From an uncultured Burkholderiales bacterium (GTDB lineage: Bacteria; Pseudomonadota; Gammaproteobacteria; Burkholderiales; Burkholderiaceae_C): a DNA stretch of 64,000 bases. This document shows, in pieces, positions 17,938 to 26,218 of this stretch. How positions within the stretch are numbered: position 1 is the first letter of the stretch; each line of letters begins with the position of its first letter. The notes beneath the pieces are model-generated. The model was given only the letters and a program-made list of their open reading frames with translations, was not told where the DNA came from and searched no databases. A program made the translations under genes and the position numbers. The DNA lies in NCBI GenBank assembly GCA_903861115.1, contig CAIOTD010000189.1, positions 1-64,000 on the forward strand, read 5' to 3'.

Positions 17938-18819
17938 TTACATCCAGTAAACCAAGATGTAAAGACCCAACCACACCACGTCCACAAAGTGCCAATACCA
18001 AGCGGCACCTTCAAAACCGAAGTGCTTGTCTGCCGTGAAGTGACCCTTTTGCAAACGCAACGTGATCACGGTGAGCATCAACATCCCCAAGAACACGTGA
18101 AAGCCGTGAAAGCCTGTGAGCATGAAAAATGTAGAACCGTAGATACCCGAGCTGAGTTTCAAATTCATCTCGGTGTAAGCATGGTGGTATTCGTAGCCTT
18201 GCACAAACAAGAACACAATCCCTAAGGCCACTGTGCACCACATGAACAAAATGGTCTTGGCACGGTCCGAGGCAAGCAAGGCCACGTGAGCAATGGTCAA
18301 GGTCACACCAGACGACAAGAGCAAAGCCGTGTTGACGGTGGGCAACCAAAAAGGTGTCATGGTCTCAAAGGGCTCAATGGTCCCGGCAGGAGACGCGGTT
18401 GCACCTGCAGCCAAGGTGGGCCAAACGGCCTTGAAATCGGGCCACAAGAGCGCGTTTTCCATGTTGCCCAGCATGGGCACGGAGTGAACACGCGCCCACC
18501 ACAGGGCAGAAAAGAAGGCACCAAAGAACATCACTTCAGAGAAGATGAACCAACTCATGCTCCAGCGAAAGGACAGGTCCACTTTGTGACCGTATTGGCC
18601 CGTGACGCTTTCATGCACCGAGTCACTGAACCATTGGTAAAGCACAAAGAGCCAAAAGAACAAGCCAAAGAACAAGGCATAACGACCCCAGTCATGGCCA
18701 TTGACCCACTGCGATGCACCCAGGATCACAAAAAACAATCCCAAAGCAGCCATCGCAGGGTGTCGCGAGGGGCTTGGGACGTAATAGTAAGGCGTTTGCC
18801 CATTGCTTGTAGAACTCAT
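17938..18819 (-). CDS. ctaE: Cytochrome c oxidase subunit III
   Basis: Subunit III of the aa3-type oxidase is an integral membrane protein that stabilises subunit I and lines the oxygen path. The 293-residue protein has 'YYVPSPSRHPAMAALGLFFV' at the N-terminus, 'GYRYALFFG'-like start of helix two, 'FRWSMSWFIFSEVMFFGAFFSALWW' near 85, and 'GFHGFHVFLGMLMLTVITLRL' near 230. 'FEGAAWYWHFVDVVWLGLYILVYWM' closes the protein. A strong AAGGAG site precedes the ATG. It is the last structural gene of ctaC-ctaD-cox11-ctaE. Confidence 0.97.
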   Translation of the reverse strand: MSSTSNGQTPYYYVPSPSRHPAMAALGLFFVILGASQWVNGHDWGRYALFFGLFFWLFVLYQWFSDSVHESVTGQYGHKVDLSFRWSMSWFIFSEVMFFGAFFSALWWARVHSVPMLGNMENALLWPDFKAVWPTLAAGATASPAGTIEPFETMTPFWLPTVNTALLLSSGVTLTIAHVALLASDRAKTILFMWCTVALGIVFLFVQGYEYHHAYTEMNLKLSSGIYGSTFFMLTGFHGFHVFLGMLMLTVITLRLQKGHFTADKHFGFEGAAWYWHFVDVVWLGLYILVYWM

Positions 18820-18834
18820 CTCAACTCCTTTTCA

Positions 18835-19044
18835 TCATTTCGTAACCACCATGTTGACAATCACAATCAACACAGCGACAAATAAAAAACAAGCCAACAC
18901 GCCCACCACCAAAATGTGCAAAGGCGTGATGCGGGCCGTGTCTTCCTTGAATTCGCTGCTTTTCCTGATGCCCATGAAGGACCAAGAAACTGCCACAATG
19001 GTTCTCCAAAGCGTGCTTTGACCCATCGCTTTGAAAATATTCAT
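18835..19044 (-). CDS. DUF2970 small membrane protein
   Basis: This is a 69-residue protein with an amphipathic N-terminal half ('SFMGIRKSSEFKEDTARITPLHILV') and one C-terminal transmembrane helix ('GVLACFLFVAVLIVIVNMVV'). It fits the DUF2970 family found between cox11 and ctaE. Its ATG overlaps the cox11 stop by 4 bases, and ctaE starts 15 bases later, so it is certainly part of the oxidase operon. No biochemical function is known to me. Confidence 0.85.
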   Translation of the reverse strand: MNIFKAMGQSTLWRTIVAVSWSFMGIRKSSEFKEDTARITPLHILVVGVLACFLFVAVLIVIVNMVVTK

Positions 19045-19646
19045 GAAAGCCCACCTGCTGCACCAGAAACATAAAAAGATGTTTGAGGCGCGGGAGGTGT
19101 TTTAGAACCCACTTCAAAAAATGTGTACGACAAGGTGATTGTCGAGACATCTTTGGATAACTTTTTATCAATCACAAAAACCACTGGCCAAGACTTCTTC
19201 TCACCAGGGGCCAAGGTGTATTGATTGAAACAAAAGCACTCTAACTTGTTAAAGTGCGACGCCGCCTGATTGGGCGCATAACTTGGAATGGCTTGAGCTG
19301 ACATGACCCGGTCTTGTACATTTTGAAACTCGTACATGACCGTCGTCATCTCACCAGGATGCACCTGGACAGAACTTTTTTCGGGCTTGAAGTGCCAAGG
19401 TCCCCGCGCGTTGGCATCAAACTCTACGGTGATGGTTCTGCTGAAATCAATCTGTGAGTTGTCAGCCAAGCGTCTTTTCGCATCTTCGCCTTTTGAGCTG
19501 TCGCTCTCACCCAAGGCCAAAATATTGATGCCCGTCATCTCGCAGATGGCTTTGTACATGGGCACCAAGGCATAACCAAAGGCAAACATCCCCAAAGCGA
19601 CCACGGCCAACTTCTTGAGCATCAATACATTGTCTTGATTGGGCAT
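19041..19646 (-). CDS. ctaG: Cytochrome c oxidase assembly protein CtaG/Cox11
   Basis: Cox11 delivers copper to the CuB centre of subunit I. The 201-residue protein has an N-terminal anchor helix containing 'FGYALVPMYKAICEMTGIN'. The periplasmic beta-sandwich carries the copper-binding 'ECFCFNQYTLAPGE' (CxC, about residue 137) followed by 'PVVFVIDKKLSKDVSTITLSYTFF'. The Cys in 'KAICE' is also a conserved family residue. Overlap with the DUF2970 gene and the short gap after the 37-residue gene show one transcription unit. Confidence 0.96.
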   Translation of the reverse strand: MPNQDNVLMLKKLAVVALGMFAFGYALVPMYKAICEMTGINILALGESDSSKGEDAKRRLADNSQIDFSRTITVEFDANARGPWHFKPEKSSVQVHPGEMTTVMYEFQNVQDRVMSAQAIPSYAPNQAASHFNKLECFCFNQYTLAPGEKKSWPVVFVIDKKLSKDVSTITLSYTFFEVGSKTPPAPQTSFYVSGAAGGLS

Positions 19647-19673
19647 GGGTCGTTTGACTTTTAAGAGTTCAGC

Positions 19674-19787
19674 TCATTGGCCAGTGAGCAACACCATTTT
19701 GACCATGAACCCGAAGAAAAAAACAATCGCCACCGAAGCCAAAATCAGGCCCAGTCGAAGGTTTTGTTTTTTTTGTTCAGGTGTCAT
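19674..19787 (-). CDS. Cytochrome oxidase small assembly protein (37 aa)
   Basis: This gene is too short to be listed on its own in the ORF track, where it is the end of a longer antisense-like ORF. It begins at ATG 19787 ('MTPEQKKQNLRLGLILA') and encodes a basic N-terminus followed by a single membrane helix 'ASVAIVFFFGFMVKMVLL'. It sits between ctaD (31 bases downstream of the ctaD stop) and cox11, exactly where Burkholderiales carry an annotated cytochrome oxidase small assembly protein. Its precise function is unknown. Confidence 0.82.
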   Translation of the reverse strand: MTPEQKKQNLRLGLILASVAIVFFFGFMVKMVLLTGQ

Positions 19788-19818
19788 GATCGGTGTGCTC
19801 AGTTCAATGGACCGCAGA

Positions 19819-21447
19819 TTAAGCAATGATTCTCGTTGCAGTCGCATCCAATTTGGGAGGCGTCTCAAACGTATGGAAAGGTGCAGGTGAAGGCACTTCC
19901 CACTCCAAACCTTCTGCATGGTCCCATGGACGCTGAGGCGCGTGCTCACCTTTGCCCAGCATGACAGGCAAAATCACAAAGAAGAAGAAGTAAACCTGCG
20001 CCAAACCAAAGAAGGCCGCGCCCACGGACGCCAACATGTTGAAGTCAGCAAACTGCATGGGGTAATCGGCATAGCGTCTTGGCATGCCGGCCAAGCCCAA
20101 GAAGTGCATGGGGAAGAACGTCACATTGAAAGAAATAAGGGTCCACCAGAAGTGAATCTTTCCACGTGTTTCGTTGTACATGAAGCCGGTCCACTTGGGC
20201 GACCAGTAGTAAAACCCAGCAAACATGGCAAACAATGAACCCGCCACCAACACATAGTGAAAGTGAGCCACCACATAGTAAGTGTCTTGCAATTGCGTAT
20301 CAATTGGCGCCATTGAAAGGATCAAGCCCGTGAAGCCACCCATGGTGAACACGAAGATAAATCCAATCGAGAACAACATGGGGGTCTCAAAGGTCATGGA
20401 CCCTTTCCACATGGTGGCCACCCAGTTGAACACTTTCACGCCTGTTGGCACAGAAATCAGCATCGTGGCATACATGAAGAACAACTGACCCGTCACAGGC
20501 ATGCCCGTTGCGTACATGTGGTGCGCCCAAACGATGAAGGACAAAATCGCAATCGATGCAGTCGCATACACCATGGAGGCGTAACCAAAAAGCCTCTTGC
20601 GCGCAAAAGCGGGCACGATCTGACTGATGATGCCAAAGGCCGGCAAAATCATGATGTACACCTCAGGGTGTCCAAAGAACCAAAAGATGTGCTGGTACAT
20701 GATGGGGTCGCCACCACCAGCAGGATTGAAGAAAGTCGTTCCGAAATGACGATCCGTCAACGTCATGGTGATCGCACCTGCCAAAACAGGCATCACAGCA
20801 ATCAACAAATAAGCCGTGATCAACCATGTCCAAACAAACATGGGCATTTTCATGAGCGGCATATCAGGCGCGCGCATGTTCAAAATGGTCACGATGATGT
20901 TGATCGAGCCCATGATGGAAGATGCACCCAAGAGGTGAAGCGCAAAAATACCTGAGTCCATGGAGGGCCCCATTTGCAGCGTCAAAGGCGCGTACAAGGT
21001 CCAACCCGCCGCAGGCGCGCCGCCAGGCAAGAAAAAGGAACTGGCCAGCATGGCAGCGGCAGGGATCATCAACCAAAAACTGAAGTTGTTCATCCTGGCA
21101 AAAGCCATGTCAGAGGCGCCAATTTGAAGTGGAATCATCCAATTGGCGAATCCCACGAAGGCGGGCATGATCGCACCAAACACCATGATCAATCCGTGCA
21201 TCGTGGTCAATTGGTTAAAGAGCTCAGGATTGACAAACTGCAAGCCTGGTTGAAAAAGCTCCGCTCTGATCAAAAGGGCCAACACACCCCCCATCATCAA
21301 CATCGTGAAGGCGAACAACAAATAAAGTGTTCCGATGTCTTTGTGATTGGTTGCGAAAACCCATCTGCGCCAACCGTGAGGAGCTCCGTGGTGATCATCG
21401 TGATGCTCTCCTGCCACGTGATCATGTGGATGTAATACTGCGCTCAT
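19819..21447 (-). CDS. ctaD: Cytochrome c oxidase subunit I
   Basis: This is the catalytic subunit holding heme a and the heme a3-CuB centre. The 542-residue protein has 12-helix family landmarks. These are the heme a region 'LTTMHGLIMVFGAIMPAFVG' (about 85), the CuB/Tyr crosslink region 'FGHPEVYIMILPAFGIIS' (about 270), the CuB His pair in 'IVWAHHMYATG' (about 323), and the proximal heme ligands in 'YYVVAHFHYVLVAGS' (about 408). The N-terminal His-rich 'HPHDHVAGEHHDDHHG' is typical of betaproteobacterial CtaD. It follows ctaC by 36 bases. Confidence 0.98.
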   Translation of the reverse strand: MSAVLHPHDHVAGEHHDDHHGAPHGWRRWVFATNHKDIGTLYLLFAFTMLMMGGVLALLIRAELFQPGLQFVNPELFNQLTTMHGLIMVFGAIMPAFVGFANWMIPLQIGASDMAFARMNNFSFWLMIPAAAMLASSFFLPGGAPAAGWTLYAPLTLQMGPSMDSGIFALHLLGASSIMGSINIIVTILNMRAPDMPLMKMPMFVWTWLITAYLLIAVMPVLAGAITMTLTDRHFGTTFFNPAGGGDPIMYQHIFWFFGHPEVYIMILPAFGIISQIVPAFARKRLFGYASMVYATASIAILSFIVWAHHMYATGMPVTGQLFFMYATMLISVPTGVKVFNWVATMWKGSMTFETPMLFSIGFIFVFTMGGFTGLILSMAPIDTQLQDTYYVVAHFHYVLVAGSLFAMFAGFYYWSPKWTGFMYNETRGKIHFWWTLISFNVTFFPMHFLGLAGMPRRYADYPMQFADFNMLASVGAAFFGLAQVYFFFFVILPVMLGKGEHAPQRPWDHAEGLEWEVPSPAPFHTFETPPKLDATATRIIA

Positions 21448-21483
21448 GCTAAGTTCCTTTGATCTAACGTTTTACTTAATCGA

Positions 21484-22656
21484 TTACTTGCGAAGGGCCA
21501 ACACATCGGCTGGCTGAACCAATTGACCTGTTTTATTGGACCAATTGTTTTTCGTGAAACTGATGACCGCAGCAATGTCGGTATCGCTGAGTTGTTTCCA
21601 TGAAGGCATGGCACCGTTGTTTTGACCGGCCAACAAAACGGTAATCTGCTTTGTTTTGTCCGCATTCAACACGACAGCCGCACCGTCCAAAGGCTTCACA
21701 GGTCCGCCTCCCTTGCCATTGGCTTGGTGACAAGCCATGCAATTGGCAGCGTACACCTTCTCGCCTCTTTTCAAGAGCTCATCCAAGGCCCATACCTTTG
21801 AAGGATCGTCTTGCAAAGCGGCCATTTTCTTTTGCTCGTCTTTGGCCCAAACGGAATAGTCCTCAGCACTGAGCACCTTCACATGGATGGGCATATACGC
21901 ATGCTCCTTGCCGCACAACTCTTGGCATTGACCATAAAAGTCACCCGTTCTCTCGGCCTTGAACCACGTGTCTCTGACAAACCCTGGAATCGCATCTTGC
22001 TTGATGCCAAACGAAGGAACAGCAAAAGCGTGAATCACGTCCGATGCCGTTGTAATGATTCTGATCTTTTTACCCACTGGCACAACCAAAGGGTGATCGA
22101 CTTTTAACAAATAGTTGTCAATGGAGTCGCCCACCGCACCGCTGTTGGAGAGCTCACGCTGCTCGTTGCTCAATGTGGACAAGAAAGAAAGGCCCTCGCC
22201 CTCGCCTTTGATGTAGTCGTATCCCCATTTCCACTGATAACCGGTGGCCTTGATGGTCAAATCCGCATTGGAAGTGTCCTTGGCCGCCACGACAGCTTTG
22301 GTCGCAGGCAAGGCCATCAAAATCACGATGACAAAGGGAATCACTGTCCATGCAATCTCCACTTTGACCGACTCATGGAAAGAAGCCGCTGGATGACCCA
22401 AAGACTTTCTGTGCTTCAAAATGGAGTAAAACATCACGCCAAAAACGGCAACAAAGATGACCGTACAAATGATCAACATGAACCAGTGAAGCCAAGCTTG
22501 CTCTTCAGCAATCTTGGTGGCTGCAGGCTGCAAATTGAGTTGCCTGACAGCGGGACCACCGGCCAAGTCATTGACAGCCCATGCCGCCTGACTGAACCAC
22601 ACACCAGTAACGAGCCCAGCAAGGCTGAGTTTTTGAATCAAATTTTTCATCTTCAT
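21484..22656 (-). CDS. ctaC: Cytochrome c oxidase subunit II with C-terminal cytochrome c domain
   Basis: This is the CuA-bearing subunit that accepts electrons from cytochrome c. ATG 22656 (or the one two codons later) gives about 390 residues. In order it has a signal peptide ending 'SQAAWA', two membrane helices (about 60-85 and 105-125), the cupredoxin domain with CuA site 'GQCQELCGKEHAYMPI' (about 255), and a fused C-terminal cytochrome c domain with the heme motif 'NCMACHQ' (about 322). This is a caa3-like fusion. The track start at 22698 adds residues ahead of the signal peptide and is unlikely. It heads the cox operon. Confidence 0.95.
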   Translation of the reverse strand: MKMKNLIQKLSLAGLVTGVWFSQAAWAVNDLAGGPAVRQLNLQPAATKIAEEQAWLHWFMLIICTVIFVAVFGVMFYSILKHRKSLGHPAASFHESVKVEIAWTVIPFVIVILMALPATKAVVAAKDTSNADLTIKATGYQWKWGYDYIKGEGEGLSFLSTLSNEQRELSNSGAVGDSIDNYLLKVDHPLVVPVGKKIRIITTASDVIHAFAVPSFGIKQDAIPGFVRDTWFKAERTGDFYGQCQELCGKEHAYMPIHVKVLSAEDYSVWAKDEQKKMAALQDDPSKVWALDELLKRGEKVYAANCMACHQANGKGGGPVKPLDGAAVVLNADKTKQITVLLAGQNNGAMPSWKQLSDTDIAAVISFTKNNWSNKTGQLVQPADVLALRK

Positions 22657-22860
22657 CTTTAAATTGCCTAAAAAAAACGGCCGCATGGCAAACCACAAAG
22701 CTACGAGATGCCACTTTCAACTACAGTGTTCTAAAACCCGATGATTGTAACAAGCCTTGGCTGATATAAAACTGACATCCCTGCCATAACGGCCTTCTTT
22801 GAGGGTTTTTGTGCAAATATTCACACTCCTTTGCTTAAAAAACAAGCAACCCACAAGCGC

Positions 22861-23787
22861 TCAGACCGAGCGCGCTTGCTTATTCTTTAGCTGCGCCCTC
22901 ATCTCCTCTAAGCTGACGTGCGTTTGACCCGTCTGGGCAGCTTTGGGCAAAGCCTTGAATGCGTGCCCGTAGATCACCTCAAAGCTCACCTTGAGCCGCC
23001 CGCCCAAGCGAATGCGTTCCGCCTCAAGCGCTTCACGCCAAGTGCTCAACCACTTTGTTCCCCGCAACGCAGGGAAACGTCCCGGACTTAAATTTCTGCC
23101 CAAGAACCTCAAGTCTGACATCAAGACATCCACCTGCTCATACGTCAGCGTCAAATACTCCATGTCCATCACAGGGTCGGACAAGCCATTTTGGACCAAC
23201 AAGTCACCCCAATTGTGCATGTCCACCATCGGGTGCATGGGTTCAGGCCAAGCAAGGTTTTCGTGAATGGCTCTCAATTCCTTTAAGGTGTCAGGCCCCC
23301 AACAAGAAAAAGCCACCACGCCTTGCGGCCTCAAAAGCTCGGCCCAGCGCTCAATGACTTGACTGGGATCGGACTCGTTGTGGAGCGCCAAATTGGACCA
23401 CACCAGGTCCATGGAGCTGGGTGTAAAGGTTTGCAAAGGCTTTGGCGCCAAGACCCCTTGTTTAAACAAAACGCTGTTGACCCAAGACCACAAGCCTTTT
23501 GGCGCATGGGCAGCCGCCACCGCTGCTTTGGCGAGACCACTTTCTTGCCAAAAATAGACCCGCGCTTTGGGGAAACGTTTGTGCCACTGTCCCATGGATG
23601 AGGCACCTCCAGACAAAGGCCTCCACTCGAGCAAAGCCTCTGGATTCAAAACCATGGCATGCAAATGCTCCATCAAGCGAGCAGAGACTTCATCGCGCAA
23701 TGGGTGCCTGTGGGCATAAAGTCCAGCGCTTTGAGCCTCCAGCCAACGCTTGGAAGCCACGGGGTCAATGCATTCATTGGGTTTCAA
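22861..23787 (-). CDS. BioC-like SAM-dependent methyltransferase with degenerate motif I
   Basis: This 308-residue protein resembles malonyl-ACP methyltransferase BioC as annotated in Comamonadaceae. BioC-like segments are 'MDLVWSNLALH' (about 127), 'WAELLRPQGVVAFSCWGPDTLKELR' (about 148) and 'MDMEYLTLTYEQVDVLMSDLR' (about 207). The usual SAM glycine motif is not canonical here: the segment reads 'LLEWRPLSGGASSMGQWH'. The start is a TTG with a GAGAG site upstream; no ATG is available. No other biotin genes are close. True activity in biotin synthesis is uncertain. Confidence 0.78.
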   Translation of the reverse strand: MKPNECIDPVASKRWLEAQSAGLYAHRHPLRDEVSARLMEHLHAMVLNPEALLEWRPLSGGASSMGQWHKRFPKARVYFWQESGLAKAAVAAAHAPKGLWSWVNSVLFKQGVLAPKPLQTFTPSSMDLVWSNLALHNESDPSQVIERWAELLRPQGVVAFSCWGPDTLKELRAIHENLAWPEPMHPMVDMHNWGDLLVQNGLSDPVMDMEYLTLTYEQVDVLMSDLRFLGRNLSPGRFPALRGTKWLSTWREALEAERIRLGGRLKVSFEVIYGHAFKALPKAAQTGQTHVSLEEMRAQLKNKQARSV

Positions 23788-23872
23788 AAAACTCTCTCAA
23801 TCTATTTTGATGACCACCACATTCTTGCGTCCACGCACGGATCGGCAAGTGTGACGGTTATCATTGGGTCAT

Positions 23873-24343
23873 ATGTTTCAAATTATCCTCTACCAACCGG
23901 AGATTCCGCCCAACACGGGCAATATCATTCGCCTGGCCGCCAACACAGGCGCCAAGCTGCACCTCATTGAACCCTTGGGTTTTACCATGGAGGACAAGCT
24001 GATGAGAAGAGCTGGGCTTGATTACCATGAGTACGCTCAAGTACAAAAGTACCCCAATTGGGACGCCTTCTTGAACACGCAAAACCCTGATCGATCGCGT
24101 TTGTTCGCTTTGAGCACCAGAGGCAGTACCTATGTCCATGAGAGCCGCTTTGAGGATGGCGACTGGCTCCTCTTTGGACAAGAAACGAGCGGTTTGCCCC
24201 AGCACATCAGAGAGCAATTTGATCACACGCACTTGCTGCGCCTGAAAATGATCGATGGACAAAGAAGCCTGAACCTCTCCAACACGGTCGCCGTCGTTTT
24301 GTACGAAGCTTGGCGACAACAAGGTTTTAACGGCGCCGTTTAA
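23873..24343 (+). CDS. trmL: tRNA (cytidine(34)-2'-O)-methyltransferase TrmL
   Basis: TrmL is a SPOUT-class enzyme that 2'-O-methylates the wobble base of tRNA-Leu isoacceptors. The ATG at 23873 gives 156 residues, the normal family size. Motifs are 'LYQPEIPPNTGNIIRLAANTGA' (about 6-27), 'LLFGQETSGLP' (about 100), and the knotted SAM site 'DGQRSLNLSNTVAVVLYEAWRQ' (about 128). It diverges from the BioC-like gene. The 188 bases downstream hold no recognisable gene. Confidence 0.95.
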   Translation: MFQIILYQPEIPPNTGNIIRLAANTGAKLHLIEPLGFTMEDKLMRRAGLDYHEYAQVQKYPNWDAFLNTQNPDRSRLFALSTRGSTYVHESRFEDGDWLLFGQETSGLPQHIREQFDHTHLLRLKMIDGQRSLNLSNTVAVVLYEAWRQQGFNGAV

Positions 24344-24531
24344 CGGGTTCATGCAGGCCAAGGCCATCTCAAAGTCCACGCCGCCACGCCAACCCGCGTT
24401 TTGCTGCACACCTTTATCGAACCCCACACTCCAAACGTTTGGCCAACCGCTTTAAGTTGCCAAGGCCTCTTTTGTTCAGGCCTGCTTCAGGCGCGCACGC
24501 TCGCTCTTCGCGGCAGCACCATGACCCGAAC

Positions 24532-25287
24532 TCAAGCGCCAAACGCATCCCAAATGAGCTTACAGCCGGTCAAAAACATCCCCAAATGCACCAACTTAAA
24601 AAACAAATCAGGCTTCATTTTCTTGGCCCAGCGAACGCCTAACCAGACCCCAATGGGCGCGAAAGGCAAGAGGGTCAAAGAGGCCATCATATTTTGCGTG
24701 TCCAAAAGACCCAACAATGAATAGGGCAGCCACTTGGACAGGTTCACAAACGTAAAGAGCACCGCCAAAGTGGCCGCAAAGCGCATGGGCGCCAAATTCA
24801 AGGGCAACATATAGGCATTGATTGGAGGCCCTCCCGCATGCGCTAAAAAACTCGTAAACCCAGAGGTGATGGTGAGCAATATCCCGGTTCGCTTGCTCGG
24901 CGAAGAAAACAATTTTGCTTTGGGAAAAAACACGCGCTGCGCCAAAAAAAGCAAGGTGCAGATGCCCACAATCCCTGAGACCCATCTCGACTCCAAGGTC
25001 TTAAAGGACACATAACCAATGAAGACCCCAAAAATGGACCAAGGAATCATCCACTTCAAGAGGTCTTTGTCAAAATCTTTTCTAAAGGCATGGATGCTGA
25101 GCAAATCCAAAACCAATAAAACGGGCATCAAAATGGCCGCGGCAGCGGGCACACTCACGACCATTGCCAAGAGGGGCACAGCAATCGAACCCAGGCCTGA
25201 GCCAAAGCCGCTCTTGCTGATGCCCAAAATCACCACCGCAGGGATGGCCACCCCGTAAAACCAGGGGTCGACCATGGGCCAAGCCAT
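24532..25287 (-). CDS. TSUP (TauE/SafE) family membrane transporter
   Basis: This is a 251-residue integral membrane protein of the sulfite/organosulfonate exporter family. It has the duplicated family signature: 'GISKSGFGSGLGSIAVPLLAMV' at the first repeat (about 22) and 'SGFTSFLAHAGGPPINAYML' at the second (about 147). The gene is the last of a minus-strand run with the RutE-like, Dabb, Bug and SnoaL genes (12-base gap to the RutE-like gene). The solute cannot be deduced; context suggests an organic acid or sulfonate rather than free sulfite. Confidence 0.88.
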   Translation of the reverse strand: MAWPMVDPWFYGVAIPAVVILGISKSGFGSGLGSIAVPLLAMVVSVPAAAAILMPVLLVLDLLSIHAFRKDFDKDLLKWMIPWSIFGVFIGYVSFKTLESRWVSGIVGICTLLFLAQRVFFPKAKLFSSPSKRTGILLTITSGFTSFLAHAGGPPINAYMLPLNLAPMRFAATLAVLFTFVNLSKWLPYSLLGLLDTQNMMASLTLLPFAPIGVWLGVRWAKKMKPDLFFKLVHLGMFLTGCKLIWDAFGA

Positions 25288-25299
25288 CAAAATATCAGC

Positions 25300-25887
25300 T
25301 TAGAGAATTTGACAAGCTTCGTCAAAGCTCAATCTTGGATTTCTTGGGAAAAGTTTGCTGCTATCGATATAGCCCAAGTTGACGATGAAATTCACACTGA
25401 AGCGTCCATCGGGAAAGAATTCTTGGTTGACTTTGGCCGCATCAAATCCACTCATGGGGCCGCAATCCAAGCCATAGGCTCTTGCCGCAATCATGAAATA
25501 GGCGCCACCCAAGGTGCCATTTCTGCTGGCCGTGCCAGCCGCCAAACCGGCGTTGCCCGCAAACATTTCTTTGGCATCGGGCTTGTTGGGGAACACTTTG
25601 GGCATGTTCTCATAGAACTGGTTGTCTGTTGCGATGATCACCGTGACAGGCGCGCTTTTTGTCTTGTCCACATTCCCGGGGCTCATGGCACCCAAGACCT
25701 TCTCTTTGGCTTGAGGGGTGGTCAAAAAGATGTAGCGTGTGGGCTGGCAATTCATGGATGTTGAACCCATTTTGGCCAGGTCATACACTTTGTGCAACAA
25801 GTCGCTTGGCACCGCTTTATCGATGAAGCCATTGGCCGTTCTCGCGTCGTTAAAGAGCGCATTCATTGCATTTTGATCGATCGTCAT
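25300..25887 (-). CDS. RutE-like nitroreductase-family FMN oxidoreductase (malonic semialdehyde reductase type)
   Basis: This 195-residue protein belongs to the nitroreductase superfamily, most like malonic semialdehyde reductase RutE. It has 'ARTANGFIDKAVPSDLLHKVYDL' near residue 14, the FMN-phosphate region 'MGSTSMNCQPTRYIFL' near 39, 'SRNGTLGGAYFMIAARAYGLDCGPMSGFD' near 122, and 'VNFIVNLGY' near 163. A strong AAAGGA site precedes the start. RutA-D and RutF are absent, so a role in pyrimidine breakdown is not supported. It may reduce a semialdehyde or nitro/quinone product of the neighbouring pathway. Confidence 0.87.
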   Translation of the reverse strand: MTIDQNAMNALFNDARTANGFIDKAVPSDLLHKVYDLAKMGSTSMNCQPTRYIFLTTPQAKEKVLGAMSPGNVDKTKSAPVTVIIATDNQFYENMPKVFPNKPDAKEMFAGNAGLAAGTASRNGTLGGAYFMIAARAYGLDCGPMSGFDAAKVNQEFFPDGRFSVNFIVNLGYIDSSKLFPRNPRLSFDEACQIL

Positions 25888-25899
25888 ACTGATTTTCCT

Positions 25900-26208
25900 T
25901 TAATTAATTGAAACAACATAATCCACTTGATGCCTAGCGACTCTCAAGCCGTTCAAAGCATCTCTCACTTTTAAATGCTCGGGATGGGTGGCATAGGCAT
26001 CCAAATCGGCTTGACTTTGAAATTCAGAATAAAGCACCACATCACAAGCGTAATCAATCGCGCTGTGGTCAACACCCACTTCCAAATGCATCAAACCTGG
26101 AATTTTACCCTTGAGTGACTCAAAAGCGGTTTTGACTTTTTCGATGTTGGCTTTTTTCTCTTGAGCGTCATCCCCCAAGATGCGCCACATCACGATGTGT
26201 TTGATCAT
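25900..26208 (-). CDS. Dabb (stress-responsive alpha/beta-barrel) protein
   Basis: This is a 102-residue ferredoxin-fold protein of the Dabb family. The family start 'MIKHIVMWRI' and 'KIPGLMHLEVGVDHS' (about 34) and the end motif 'VARHQVDYVVSIN' are visible. Dabb proteins form dimeric barrels and include cyclases and small-molecule-binding proteins. It lies 12 bases from the RutE-like gene and 10 bases from the Bug gene, so it is co-transcribed with a catabolic operon. Substrate unknown. Confidence 0.88.
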   Translation of the reverse strand: MIKHIVMWRILGDDAQEKKANIEKVKTAFESLKGKIPGLMHLEVGVDHSAIDYACDVVLYSEFQSQADLDAYATHPEHLKVRDALNGLRVARHQVDYVVSIN

Positions 26209-26218
26209 TTTTTGAACC

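Noticed and set aside
24344-24531. Possible comF remnant between trmL and the TSUP gene
   Set aside because: comF often neighbours bioC/trmL in this order, so I read all frames here, but I could not find a phosphoribosyltransferase or zinc-finger motif.
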